Source of the DNA: Nautilus pompilius
Taxonomy: Eukaryota; Mollusca; Cephalopoda; Nautilida; Nautilidae
Direction: 5' to 3'
Assembly (NCBI GenBank): GCA_018389105.1
Contig: JACATO010002731.1
Location: 434,001-498,000 of the forward strand
DNA length: 64,000 nt
In this document: positions 1-14,000 of the stretch, one piece after another
Position numbering within the stretch: the stretch's first letter is position 1
Layout of the letters: the number at the start of each line of letters is the position of its first letter
Program-made: the position numbers and the translations under genes
Notes under the pieces: generated by a model
Told to the model about the DNA's origin: nothing
Database searches by the model: none
What the model saw: the letters and a program-made list of their open reading frames with translations, nothing else

Positions 1-489
1 CTCTTCACTTTTAATGTGGAAGGAAACTGGAGTCCGAAGAAAGCTCTTATGATCAGTTAGTGAAAAAGAACAAAGAGAAACCATGCTAAGGAGATTCACC
101 AAACCAATTGGTCCCAACAGAGAACCAAATTCAGGCCCTTTGGCCTTGGCAATCCAATGGTCTAACCAGGGGCACATGCCACCCATAGAACTTCAAGTAA
201 ACAGTTTGAGATTATCCAGATAAAATTACTAATGAGTTAAAAAATATTATCCACCCTCTATAGTATTTAAAGATTGCTACCATATGTCTTTCAACTGCTG
301 AATAACATTCAAATGAGATTTAACATAAAGACAAACTCCATCTCATTTTTATTTTTAAATTCTAAAAGATAATGAGTTAAAGAAAACCATCAAGCCTGAA
401 TATGAAAATGATAAATAAATTCACTATTTGTGAATAAATGTTATTACATTTTTTGAGGGAAAGAGGATTTTTTTCTATTGTTGATTATA

Positions 490-1660
490 CAGGGTGTTCC
501 ACAATTAGCTAAACAGACTACACTACATTAACAAAATAATACAAGAAATTAGCTTTACATTATTTCAATCAGCATAAAACATTTAAACAACTTGTCAACT
601 CTTTCTGGTACACCTACAGATGTCTGATTACAAAGCAAAGTATTTTTTTTTTTTTTAAACTTCAGCAATGATGTGTAGTTTCTCAGTATATATTCTTTCC
701 TACAACGCCCCAATTGGAAGAAATCTGGAAGTGTTAAATCATTACAGTCTCTGAGGCCATTCATTAAACTGCATTTGCCCAACCATTATTCAAGAAACTT
801 TTCCAAGCCATTGTCAGAATATATAGTGATAATGGTTGATTTAATCATCTTAAATGAGCCATAAATTGTTCATGTGCTGAATTTTAAGGTACACAGTGTC
901 TTGCAATATTTATAGGTGGGAAATGCCCATGACCTGTCCTTAGGAAAAATCAAGCCAAGAATGCCACCACTCCAGGTTCCTGCAGCAGAAGCCATAACAG
1001 CAAGTAGTTCAATAATGTCTCTTATGAAACATGAGGGTTATCATGACTATATGGTTTATTTATGACTGTTGGCATGCATGTCCATTTAGCTTAAACTTTA
1101 ATCACTTCTCAAAACAATGTACTGCAATGTGAGGTCAGCAGTACATCCTAATATTAATAATATTAAATTCTAACAGTCTTTAGGCAGACCATGCATCAGT
1201 ACTGCATGAAACTGGTTTATAATGTGAAAGTCAGACAGATGACAGAGTCAACACAATTTTGCTACTGTACACCTGACTGACTAACCAGAACAAAAACGGT
1301 TAATGTAGTTTTCTTGTTACAAATGTATCTTTTACTACCTAAACAATTCAGATTGGCAACACTTCAATTATCCTCAGAGTGTATATTCACTGGATTATTT
1401 CCCTAACAGGAAGCTCGCCACAGAATTCTCTATGTCACTACTGCTGCACTTTTCAACTATGACTAAAATGAAACATACAACATTCATTCCTCCAGAGTCA
1501 TGTTTTTATGTCTTCCTAGTAACTACAATAATGCTGTCATGTAATGGTAGATTTTTATAGTACAGGATGGCACTTTTTTGTAGGTTGCTTTACTGCACAA
1601 TGCACTTATACAAAGAAATGATCCTCTGTTTGGTTAGTTACAGAAGATTCTGTATTTAGT
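490..1660 (-). mobile_element. Tc1/mariner-superfamily relic, copy A
   Basis: Read on the minus strand, 555-782 keeps the transposase C-terminal signature in degraded form: NGLRDCNDLTLPDFFQLG corresponds to the WPPRSPDLTPLDFFLWG block around the third catalytic residue of this IS630-type group. The element ends at a TA followed by cagggtgttcc (490-500), a typical terminal repeat for the group. Frames are broken throughout. It aligns by eye over about 1.1 kb with 16190-17350. The far end near 1660 is approximate. Confidence 0.6.
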
Positions 1661-4600
1661 ATACCATAAAATCTTTTTTGTTTCTTTCAATAGTGGCATT
1701 ACTGTTATATTTTAATATCAAAAAGCTGCTAACTGTAGTTGTTCCAAATACCAGCAGTCTTGGATTTGCTGTATCTCATGGAGTTTGGGAAAATTTAATT
1801 TCTGTCACCTTATAAATGTAGGATCCATCAGGGACAATGAAATTACTGAAGGTTAAGGAAAATAAAAGTAACCTTATTTTGTGGCCACAAGCCTGTTGTA
1901 AAAGTAAGGCTCCAATCAGAAAATACATAGTAGCAGCTGACATTAAATATTTTTGGCTTTTTTAAGGCCAGCAGGATAAAATAAAAACAAAATCTATTGA
2001 CGCAAATTCTAAAGTGATTAATTCTTCCATTATTAACAATTAACTCTAGCAATTTACCAGAAATTTCTATTACCTAAGCTTTTAAATTAGCACCAAATTT
2101 ACTGGCCAAAAATCAATTTAGCTATTTCAAAAACAAATAAAGAAAATTTCTGCTAGCTCAGGATTATGCAGGAATTTTTTGAAATTCTTTCCACAATTGA
2201 ATCTTGTCAAAATTAAAGATGCATCTGACTACCGACAAAAAAAAAACCACAACTGACACAAGTAACAGAAATGGATAACATCTAGTTCTCATCTCAATGA
2301 AGTTTTTCCAAAAAATTAATCCTTCTCTGTAAAGAAAGTGAAAACAGTTTGTTGGCCATCAAACGCTGTACACCAGAATATTATCTAAAACACTTTAGAT
2401 TTTCAATTTTTAAATATTTTTCTATTACTTGGCAGACTTTTTAAAGAGGCTGGTAAAAATCATGCAACTAATTTTTAAAATTTTGCTAAGGTTCAAGAAA
2501 CAATAAAGTGTGTTGTTGCATTAGGATTCACAGTATATGAAAATGTAAAAGTGGCCATCTTTAAGATCACTGTTTAAAATTGACTCTAAAGAAGTGTGGT
2601 ATAGGAAAGTACCCACTAATACAGCTAGTCTAAAAAAACATATTTTACTGTTACATCACCACAATAGTCATTACATATCACTTACTTAAAAAAAGGCTGG
2701 CAATGTTTTTTTTTTAAGGATAAAAGTTATCAGGCAAATTAATAAATAGAAAAAATAACTAACGTGTAAATGATTTCTTTATATGGACACTTTTTCCTGA
2801 TTTTTCTGTAACATACCAACAAGCACCTCCAAATGGCTGTTTCATTTTAAAAAGGTAAACTGTCAGAAGAGATTTATATGCTATCATTATTGAACAGGTG
2901 ATATTCTGCAATTTAATTTCTTTTATAATGAAACACTATTCTGGATATCACCAATAAAAAGATTTTTAGAATACTATTTACTTTTAGTGAAAAGAACCAA
3001 GAAAAAGCTCTTTCGCTTGTGTAGATACAAAAACAAGAAAAGCATTGTCTTATAGAACTGGAATACATCTTTCAGAATTCACAGGGAAGAGAATAAGTGG
3101 TGAAAAACCAAACTATTGTAAAAGTCGTAATTCTTTAGAGTTGTTTTCCTTGGCCAATCCTGAGAGACGTCTCATGTGATTTAAAACAATGCTATTTTTC
3201 TTGTAATGCATCAACATTAAACTTCCAAGAAGATGGTTAACATTTTTTAAAAAATTATTTTTGCAAAAAAAACATTTCTGATTATCAGAATTACTATATA
3301 GCTATTCTACTTATACAATTCACTTAATTACAACTAAATATTAATTTCATCTTTTTTTACAAAAAATTATTTTATTCAATTATAGTATCATAGTTAATGT
3401 AGCAGGCACACTTTTAAGTCACCATGGTTTTGAAGTCAGATTAGTTCACAACATCAAAGGGCCAAAACCATCTGAAAGATAGCTATTGACTTTCTGTCAG
3501 CATATTTTCCTCATTCATTAATCACTACTAATTTCATCTCTTTACCATGGCTTAGTGGCTGTTTATTGTATAACATGAAGTCCATGAAATGAACTCATGT
3601 AAAAATAAATATCATTTCTGTCGCACAATCATTTTCATTTAACTCAGTATTATTTTATTTATATTTTGTTATCAATTATTTTTTCTTCAAAGATCTATTT
3701 TTAAATAAATCTGGCTTTCTTTTTCTCATATATATTTTAATTCACTAAGTTTGTGGAGTAGGCTGAATTTTATTTTATATGGATTTTCATTATTACATTA
3801 GCATATTTACACTCTCTATTATAATCCCTGCTGCACTTAACTATTTATTTTCTTAAAATGAATGTTAGTGTTGTTGAGCTGTATGAAACAGTCAGAAACA
3901 TTAACTCTATCTACAAAATAAAAATATCCACTCATATGATCAGTCATATATATATATATGTTCTAAATCATGAAGGTGTCATATATTCACAAGATGTCAG
4001 AAAGAAAAACTTGTTTGTTTCCAGGAAAGAGTGTATAGTTTCTTCTTCTTTTTTTCAGTAGACATTCACAAGAGTCTTCCCTCCTGATAGCAGCTTTTAA
4101 ATGCTGTTTCAAGAATATTTTAATGCCTTGTATATGTATATATATATATATAATTTTTTTTTTTAATCTGAGAATGGAGGTAAATGCATCTCTGTCATTA
4201 TATACCTGATATTTGAAAAACAAGGTAATACAAAATATCTGGCAATGTGTTATTATTCATGGTAAATTATCTAAGTAAATATTGCTGTACAAATGTTGAC
4301 AGAAGCAGTTACATAACAATAAGAGGAAACTTGTCCAGACGTTTTTAGATCGTTCCTGGCACAGAGCAAGCTTCAAACAGAATATGCAAGCAAAAAAAAA
4401 AATGAAAACAGTTTATACTTTTTAAAAAAAAAATATATATATATATATAAAGATGCCCACTTCTTTTTCTTAATGCTCAAAAAAATAACACATTTTGGAA
4501 AATTTTTCCCATTGTTTTTTCAGGGTGACTATCAAAATGAGATTTTCACAGAAAAAACACAAAAAATTCAATTGCATGCAATCACGTGTATTTCATCAGA

Positions 4601-5389
4601 AGGCAAAATAAAAAAAATGCTAACTTCTGTAAAACATGTACCATTCCATAATCACTATGTTGCAGCCATCATGCCAAATAACAGAGTTAAGAACTTTGAC
4701 AAAGCAACATTCAACAATAGATCTACACTAACATCTTACCAGCAATGCATAATATCCTGAATCCAATAAGGTTTTCTGTTAAAAACATTCAAAATTACAT
4801 CTTTATTAGTTAAGAAAAGTATTCAAAATGATGTTTCTATCAATGTTCTGTGGTCACATAATTCTAGGAGATCAATACCATGTATTGATTAGTAAAAGTA
4901 ACCTGGATATGTATAATGATTGATGTTTTAAAAATAAATTAATCATTTACAATCTACAAAAAGTAAAGAAACCTCCAAGGTTACAAAATGTGAATTGATT
5001 TTGATTTTCTAAATACATTAAAATTATGTATACCCTACTAAGAGAGTACAGTAACATATCTGATTTTTTAATCATAAAGATAGCATGTTACAGCAAACAA
5101 TTTATCCTTTATTACATTATAATGCCATTTTTTTTCTTTTTTTCACTTTTTCTTTCTATCTCTAAACAAACTCCTACTAATATTTCTTGAAACAGTCATG
5201 GATGAACCTTAGGTTTTTAACAATTTAAAAACATTTGTAATAGATTTTAACTCTAACTGGTGTCAAAATCCTATCACCATGTGCACAAAAAATTTTTTTT
5301 CTTTATGAAGTAATAGATTTGCATGCAAAATTAAAATGAATATACAAAAACAGCATAAAAATACATAAAAACATCATATAACTAATACC

Positions 5390-5775
5390 TTTTGGCATGG
5401 TGGAGTATAGAGTAAGATGTAGTATAGGGTGGCACCGAGTCTGGAGTGATTGTTCCTCACCTGGCAATTGAGGGGTGGACACAGAGGTCTCATTTGTTTG
5501 TTTATCTCTATCAAACACAGGCAAGTTGGTGTGAAACCATCAATGCACTATACAAAGGCTGAACATATGGAAGAAGGGGATACAGTTGGCAGTGGCATCC
5601 CATATTGGCTACCATCCTCCTTGTGGTTATTCTCTGAATCAGTCAAATCACCTCTCACTTGATATCCTTCTTCACATTCCTCACTACATGATGTATCTGA
5701 TGGCAAGTATTCCACATCACAAATCATCCAACATTCGCAAAATTTTTCTGCAGGTGTATGCTTCACACCATAAGA
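5390..5775 (-). pseudogene. unidentified coding-like patch, possibly transposon-derived
   Basis: The minus strand holds an open stretch whose composition differs from the surroundings: acidic and Cys-rich (CDVEYLPSDTSCSEECEEGY, then DLTDSENNHKED) followed by GMPLPTVSPSS and a stop. An overlapping frame continues with VSTPQLPGEEQS. The acidic N-terminal style recalls piggyBac-type transposases, but no catalytic motif is present, so I do not assign it. A terminal scrib exon is another possibility, but no phase-0 splice structure fits. Confidence 0.25.
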
Positions 5776-7182
5776 GGTATTAATTAGCCTGAGAGGTCAA
5801 GGGACATGTCATCCTTGATGATTGGTGAGGTAATGAGGACCAGGAAATTTTCCCATGCCTTGTGGGCAACATTGAGTGGCCCCTAGAAACCTCTATTGTT
5901 ATCATAAGTTAGTTTGAAATTTAAACAGAGGCAGGAAAAGTTAAACCATCATGTGACTGCCATTTAAAAGCTATCCAGCTACAAGTAAAATCCAAGGAAA
6001 ATTATAACTTTTTGTTCAAACTAGACAAAATAGGGAGCCATTGTAAAAGCAAAATGAAAGATATACAATAATACTATAGAACATACTGATATGACAAGGG
6101 TTATGTTTGTTCTTGTCATGGGATGATATCACAACAAATGGGACACTCCCATATGCACTCGGTCCTCTCCTACAGATGTAGCAGCACACCCAAGATCATA
6201 TCTGCCATAACTCCAGCAAGATCCCAAAAAGTAATAATTTCAATACAGAATTCAGGTCACTCCCAGGCAGAAGCAAGAAGATGAATGGCACTCTGCTACC
6301 AAAAACCCCACCAGAACTTTTCGGTTTTAGATGTCGGAGGGGGGGGGGCATAGAGCCTGGAGGAAACCCATAAAACGCCAAACCAAAGCAGCTAATAATA
6401 AGTATTGTAGAGAATGTTTTAAAATAATTTTAATAACACAGTGCCCTGTCATCTTTTATTTCTTTATAAAATTAACTTTAAAATAAACAAATATTTCAAT
6501 TAAAAAATTGCATTACATGTGTAGTAGTAGTAGTAACTCCAATTTACTAAAAGTTTTAATGTTTGATCAACTAAATATGAGCATTGTTGTAGAGGTAAGA
6601 TCCTCATGAAAACAGATGATAATACAACAGACTTAAATAAAGTAATTTGCCAACAATAATACTTGTACATTGAACTATGATAATAATTGTAGGCATCCTT
6701 CTTTATGATAGTCAATGTGTCAGAATATGACATGAAAATAATTTTATGTTGTGTGCTGACTGGCAACTAAATTTGAGAAAAGCTCAACAACAGAGACTCT
6801 GAAACTGATTACCATAGCCCATAAATTCTAAATCTCTACATGTTGTTTCAACAGAAACAGATCAATCTCATCCAGTGATGAAGGGTTCTTATAAGTTGGG
6901 CCACAAACCACTGTAGCAAGTCTGTAATGATCCACAACATGAATAAAGCTATTTGCCAATGGTGGGTTTTCTACAAATATTGCCAGTGTACAAACACCTG
7001 AAAACTGGTTACTGCATACTTTACATTTAAGAAATACTGCTAACACAAAGCATTCTTCTTTCACATAGATCATGTAACAAAACAAATGTTCATATGTAGC
7101 AGACCAGAGAATTTTTTAATACTATAAACATTTCCTCACAAATCACTGAATGGACATTGAATAGATGCTAATGATACATTTC

Positions 7183-7560
7183 TTAATATTCTAAGTTACA
7201 TTTAACTTTGTTCCATAAGAGCTTCTTTATGGATAATGTTTTTAGTTTTCCTTTCGGTGAAAAGCAAAACAGATTTTTGTTTTGGCCAACTCTTGAGCAT
7301 TTAACATACAGTTGTCCATTGGAAGAGCATGAACTATCCAAATTGAGACCAACAACTTTCAATGATTGGCTCTGTGCTTTATAGATTGTCAAAGCAAAGC
7401 TGAGTTTTATAGGAAACTGGATTCTCTTGAATCCAAAGGAAATGAGGCCATGCTCTGGTACTCTTTGATCCTGCCTTTGATGTCTTCATGGCCAATTTGT
7501 GGTAGCTTAAAACATTTGCCAGATTCTGAAGCACCAACACCCAAAATTTGGGGCCTCTAG
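7183..7560 (-). pseudogene. Helitron helicase (PIF1-like) C-terminal fragment
   Basis: One frame on the minus strand reads FKRIQFPIKLSFALTIYKAQ, then SQSLKVVGLNL, GQLYVKCSRVGQ, and ends at a TAA at 7183-7185. This is the last conserved motif block of the Rep-helicase of Helitrons (FKRxQFPvxLaFAmTINKaQGQSL ... GQLYVacSRV). Substitutions at key positions (INKAQGQ to IYKAQSQ, YVACSRV to YVKCSRV) and the lack of the Rep nuclease and Walker motifs indicate a dead fragment. It was not possible to place the element's termini. Confidence 0.72.
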
Positions 7561-8016
7561 GTGCTATGACTCGGCTGTGAAAGAGTAACATGCACTGGAG
7601 AGCAAAGATTCAAGTAAGCATATTCAAACTAACAAAAACATCAGCAACAAGCAATTGTTAATAACAAACACCAGAATCCTGACTGAAGAATGAAGCACTG
7701 ATTAGAAAGAAACAATTAACACAGTCTGGTAACAGGTTATTCTAGTAGTGAGTGATTTGTCTCATTTGAGGATGCTTCCACTCCAACTGAACATATAGGT
7801 GGTTTTAAAGCAAAAACCCATTTTTTCAAGAAAGTTTTATATATACTTCTGAAAAACATTATCAAGAAGTTTTTCTGTAAAGGCATTATAATCCAGTATT
7901 TTTGTTTTAAATAGTAGAATTAAATAATTTGTTGCTGCATAATTTTCAATCAATTCCTTAATTACTATACTAAGATATTTAAACCAGATCCAGTTATACA
8001 GCAGTGAGTTACTTAC

Positions 8017-8076
8017 CATTAAAACATGAGGCAAACCTTGCATGTGAGGCACTTGGTTTATCACAGCTTCCAAACC
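8017..8076 (-). CDS. scrib: scrib exon: short tail exon
   Basis: 20 codons, phase 0, acceptor ttgttcag and donor gtaagt. The peptide starts GLEAVINQVPHMQG and ends LPHVLM. No motif is recognised; the call rests on good splice sites, frame and collinearity with the upstream exons. It is the last exon I can place; the stop codon was not found in the 8 kb downstream. Confidence 0.65.
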
Positions 8077-11000
8077 CTGAACAAAGAGTCAAAATAAAAA
8101 CAAAAAACATTGTTTTTCTCTTTTATATACAATAGTTTTATCTCTATGAAGTATGTTTTGATATCAAAACATTAATTAATATTCATCATTATGTCAAACA
8201 CTGGTAATATAGAGGTGTGCCAAACTCCCCACTATTATAATGATAATTACAATCACAAATGATTCAAAAAGGCTACTGCTTTAGCCAGGGGCGTAGCTAG
8301 TGTTTGTGCCGCCCGGGGCGGTCGTAGAATTTGCCGCACTCTAAATAACGTAGAATTTCAAAACCTCCAAAAAATTCATTTTTTATTTATTTATTTATTG
8401 AAAAAAAGTACTATTAGAAAATAAAAATTATCAAATATATAATGAGAAAATATTGATATTCAATTCAAAATTAATTAGAAGTGACTCACTTCAAGTGAGC
8501 AAATTTCTTTTACAGCAAATTTTAGAAAAACTTTCTTCCTTTCAAAAACTACCATTAAAAATTGAACGAAAAATTCAGGAAAAAAATAATATCTGGAAAA
8601 ATAGAACGAAAAAATACATTATATATGTAACATACTGTCCTGAACTAAATTTGACAAACGCGCACTCGGACCAAAAAATGCCGCCCCCCAAAACGTGCTG
8701 CCCGGGGCGGACCGCCCCTGCCGCCCCCCATTAGCTACACCCCTGGATTTAGCTACTACATCTCTGCTGAATCACATAAATTTCAATTCAAAAAAGCAAC
8801 AAATATAGTTATGTTACTACCATTGATGACTAAACCAGAAAGGCAGCAAATATGATCCATATTGGAACCAACAATGTAAAGAAGGGTTACAGAGATCTCT
8901 CTCTCTCTCACACACACCTCCCACCCTAGATTAACATTTTTATGATGATTAAATAGTGGATACAAAATTCCAGCAGGGGAAAAAAGTAGATCAATATTTC
9001 CAAGGTTTTACATAAGGTCACTGAACAAAACTTTACAAGCATACAGAATCAGTCAAATATCCAGAAGTGAATTTGGTTTGGTTTGATTTTTTACTTATTT
9101 TAGCCAAAACATTTCCTAAAATCAAGAAATCTGTTGCCTACTTAAACTGCTGAAGTGGATCTTTAAGACCATGCTAGATATCTATATTAGGGGGAAAGGC
9201 CTGTAAGATGTAAATTTCCCACCTCTAACTTATAAACTTAAATTCTTTTTGTAGCAGCAGAATCAGTTTAAAGTATATCCTCAGTGCAAATCAAGTTATA
9301 ACAAGCAAGTCACTTCAGCACTTTTATTGATGGAAAAAGGAAAGAGCTGATATTTTAAGGTAATATGCAAGTCATATCTTTTTGTACTACAATTCTTCTC
9401 TTGCACAAGATTTTAACAAAGTATAATTTTACTAAGTTATCTCATCTAGGAAGTTTCAGTATATAAAAGATTAAAGCAGTAATTAATGCGTATCAAGCCA
9501 ATAACTAAATACAGCTTTTTTTCCTTTCCTTTCTGGAAAGATTCCTTTTTCATCAATTTTGCATGCATTACAGATATTTGGGGTCTTCTCATTACAGCAG
9601 ATATTTCCATATAAAATAATAAAGTAAACAAAATTTTGTTGAATTATTAATTTATTAATATGCAAAAATTACTAAAATTAACAGATTGGAAGAAAACAGG
9701 AAGAAAAGGTTAAAACATTCCTACCTGTGGTAAACTGTCAGGTTGCAACTGTTTTGGCTGATCATCTTCTAAAGTAACACTGGACAATTGTATAAAGTTT
9801 GTAGAGTCTACCATATCCAACAGTTTGTTGGCTTCTTCCCTCTCTTTTCTCATGTTTTCCTGAAATTAGCCAGATAATAACTCTTGACATGTTTATTCAA
9901 TCACTGCTTTTAAGGATTAATAAATTTTTTTAGTCCATTAAGTTTACTGTGGAATGAAGAAAAAGCTGCACACCATTTTCTGCAGATCTTCTTTCTCCCA
10001 TTCTTCTGCTTCTCGTAACATTTCCTGCTCCTGCAGAAAGAAACAAATAGTAGTTTAAGGTATGGTGTGCTATCTCCAGAGTACCAGCAGCTTACATTTA
10101 TTTCACTTTTCTATGGTTTTACCTTTTTACTTACAATGTTTATTATATTTCTAAAAACTTTCTAAAATTGAATTAGATTCTTAATTACCTTCATTGCTTA
10201 ACTATGAATGGTAACATCTTTTTTCCATTATAAAGACAATCTCTATAATGCAATGTAAAAAAAAGATTGTTTATAGATTTTGTGATCTTTACCAAAAGCA
10301 TATCTACATTTCATAAGAAAACAAACATTAAACTGAAAAACTGATTTGACAAATTTAATGAGGTCAGATAATGCATATATGAAAAGAATCTATCCATTTC
10401 AAGTCAACATAGTTCAATTTGATTCAGACTATCCGGCTAACATGATATATGTTCATGCATAAAATTCTTTAGAAAATTCTTAACAAAATCTTTCACAGTT
10501 CCCTATCTTTTTAAAAAGCCAAACTTGAAAAATTTCACTAAATGATGCTTTCTCATCTTTCATATGATGAGACATGAAACAAACCAGAAGTTGATAAGAA
10601 CTTCCATAGATGATAGCTACTAAGAAAAATGATGCTCTAAGATCAGCTCATGCAAATAACCACTTAAGTAAAGTATGCCCCAGCCAGAAGCTCAAAGGAA
10701 TTTAGACTTCCATATTAAAATGTATTTTAATTGGTTAATGGCTGCTGTCATAAAAATCAGGTACATTAACCTTGCACATCTATTAGAAAATATAGCCCTT
10801 TCACACACACACAAACACTTGCTCAGCTCTCACCAGATTAATAAAGCTGTTAAATTCATCTACTTGATATATTCACATCTATTAGACATTTTTTATACCT
10901 GTGAGAGAAGAAAAGCACTAGATTACTTAATAAGATATCTTCCCTAAAGAAATACCACCAAATATTCAAAGAGAAAAAAGTATATGGAAGTAATTTTAAG

Positions 11001-14000
11001 AGAAATGAAAAATGAAAACCAAACGAGTCACCATTTCAATTTTTAATAAAATTGTTTGTTTTTTTAACTTGGTAAAAATATTTAGAAACAATGTCCAATT
11101 TGAAATCAATAACAGAAAGATACTGGTAATGGTATTATTTACAGAGGATAGGGGTTAGGGGTTAGTTCAGGCTTTTCCAATCACCTTATTAGTGTTTCCC
11201 TGTTGGGAAGATGCTCTGGTGGCATAGTGAGCTAAGACATTGGTCATATTATAACAGCAAAAACCTAGCAATTGATTACGGATTCAAAACAATCCACTTG
11301 AACACTCCAAAAACAGAAATGCCCACTGCAAAAAAACAGCAATGCACACCAAAACTGTCTTCTCAATGACATAGCAAGAAATAATCATCAAAAAGTAGGT
11401 CTATTGGTTAGTCCAGTCTATACTAATAAAGAGATGGGAATGATGGGAAAGCCTAAACTGAAATACTTTGTGAAATCAGTAATTTGCAGAAATTCATTTC
11501 TTTTAAAATCCAGCACAGCAGCAGGAATACATTTACAGAAGCTGACAGTAAAACAGAAAGTGAAGTACAGTACCTGCTTTATCAAAAAATGTTCTTCATC
11601 ATCCTTATCAATGCTGGATATGGAGTCTTGTCTGCAGTAAGGATTAGTGACTACAGGTGTCCCTGGAGATCCTGGCTCCATAGTGCTACCATCATAACCA
11701 TCACACACTAATATAACCATTTTATCTCCAACGCTCCGAAGAGCTCGCACAGCCTCTTGATGAGAAGCACCAAGTAAACTTTGCCCATTCACCTGAAACC
11801 AAAATTAATTGCATGAATGATGCCAAGTTGTGCAAAAAATATAAGTATAATTCAAGTATCCTATGAATTAAAAATAAAAAGAGAGACTATGCTTATAACA
11901 TTAATTACTAAACTATAATTTACCCAACAATCTTATTTAACCAGATTTTTAAAAAAATCTTCTATCTTTCTGACTTATCTAAACAAAGTTGATTTTGGTA
12001 TATTACATAAATATAAATATAATAAGTAAGTTAAAAAAAAACATAGTTCCAACATATATCACTATTATTTATGATTCAGTTTCAATGATAAAATTCCTAA
12101 TCACATATTATCAAATACATTAAATAAATATGCTTACAAGGATACTTCAAAGAGTAGAAAAAGTAGTAATGTCAAATCCATATGGATGCAATACAGCACA
12201 TTGTTTTGCATACAATTCAATTTTTTAAAGTATTATGTTTAAATTTATTGAAATTCCATTTAAATTAATTATACAGCTGAGTCATTACAACCAATATTTT
12301 CAGTTATGGAGTAAATTAAGTGTGTTTACTAACAAAGTTTGGTGTTCCATTAACACATTAATTATCACATTTGGGGAGACAAATTTGTGGGAGTTAATAA
12401 GCAGTACATAGGGCACAAATGGTTAGCCAGCCAATGCAGATATTGCTGTAAGAGCAGCTATCAAGCTGGTCTGGGACAATGCTTTGCTATCAGTAAAATA
12501 CTAATTACCAGAGTTAAATAGAGAATAGGAAATGAATTTCCATTTATTAAAGTTTTAATTTACAAAATATAGTAAATAGTTGAAATGCTATGATATTATA
12601 TGTTTCATAAGCAGAAACACAATTTATTAGCTTTCATGTACTGGTTATACAATGTATGCTATCTGTCTTTCATAGTGATACTTACCTCCAATATTCGCTG
12701 TCCCACTGTTAACCTTCCATCTTTGGCAACAGCACCATCATTACTAATCTAAAAAAGACAAGCAAACAGGTGAGTTACAGATGCACAACAAAAAGCTCAG
12801 AATTTACACTAAGCTACATCAAAATACTAAGTGTATTTATGTACCAATTGTGTACTATTTCATAGACCTCTAGCCTAAGCCCTAAATTCCAATTATAAAC
12901 AGTGACAAAGGTTTCAATAAAAATGTCTGATGAAGAAATGACAAACATAGATACATACAGCCAAAATTATTGCTTCATGAAAAATAATTCATACAATAAA
13001 TTGATTTATCATTTTATGTATGTCTTTTGTTAAAATAATATTCTTTAGTCAAGCCAATATTGCAGAGTATGTATTTATTGAAATTTACTGCTTTGTTACT
13101 ATAAAGATGTATCTCCAAAAAGAATTACTACATTGCTGTTATTTAGTAAATGTTCTGTGATTATCAAAACAAGCTTAATTAGATTTATGATGTTAAAAAT
13201 GCATTTTTACATTGTAAAGCATAATAAATACTCATTATTTTGTTTAAAAACAAGATGATGCAGTAAATTTGGCTACCACTATACATATTATATATATATA
13301 TATACATTGACATATTATATATATATTTTTGTGCTTTAGATAATGCAGACAGACTACATTTACAGATCTCTTCCCTATAAGCCAAAAGAAATAACAAAAA
13401 AACGCTATTACAGGTCACATTATAGCAATAAACATTTTTGTTTTTAGCTGATAAATTCTATTCATTCATAGTATATCCTTCAACATTTTAGATTATAAAT
13501 ATTTGTGCAGTACATTTTCAAAATCAGTTAATGCTGTTTTTATTGCAGTTTATAGTTATTAGAATCATTCCCCAACTTTCTGAAGTAGCAAAATGTTGCA
13601 TCCATCAAAAGTGCAATTTTCAAAGATGCAACATGATGTGCTACTGTATCCTTTGTTAGCAATCAAACTTCCTACTTTTTACTAGTGGACCTTTCTCCAC
13701 AAGTTCTGATAATCTCTTTCCTGCACCACAAGAACAGTTCCCCAAATGTTACTGAAAGGTGCAGGGAAAAAATGGAATGCAGAAATATAATATTCAAGTC
13801 AATTTAAGGTAAAGGTTTTGTGTAATTCTGTTTACAACTCATTAAAAAGATGGCAAGTTTTTATATTTTTGTTAAAACAAAACATCTGCTTTAAACACTA
13901 GAGAACAGTGAAGTATAAAATAATGCTGGATGGTCATGATGCGTTGCAGTGATAGCATATTACACTTAACATGTAGGTGACGGCTTTGAGCAGCTTCAAT

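Larger units (their letters stand above)
1..8016 (-). other. intron or 3' flank downstream of the last placed scrib exon
   Basis: AT-rich sequence. It holds the Tc1/mariner relic at 490-1660, the unidentified patch at 5390-5775 and the Helitron fragment at 7183-7560. Between 1661 and 5300 I see only AT-rich unique-looking sequence with short (TA)n runs near 4131-4152 and 4433-4450. Whether this is intron or lies beyond the gene cannot be told without the stop codon. Confidence 0.5.

Noticed and set aside
4473..4760. A 95-residue open frame on the plus strand.
   Set aside because: Low-complexity, Lys/Asn-rich product with no motif and no splice or promoter context.
4740..4775. A 36-nt phase-0 exon candidate on the minus strand (KTLLDSGYYALL) with a good acceptor and gtaaga donor.
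   Set aside because: Short stretches between good splice sites occur by chance in AT-rich DNA, and nothing links this peptide to the Scribble tail. Transcript data would be needed.
8453..8734. A 93-residue plus-strand frame ending in a Pro/Cys-rich stretch.
   Set aside because: It lies entirely in the MITE, and its ending is the GC-rich terminal region read as protein.
10675..10947. A 90-residue open frame on the plus strand inside a scrib intron.
   Set aside because: No recognisable domain, and composition matches AT-rich background.
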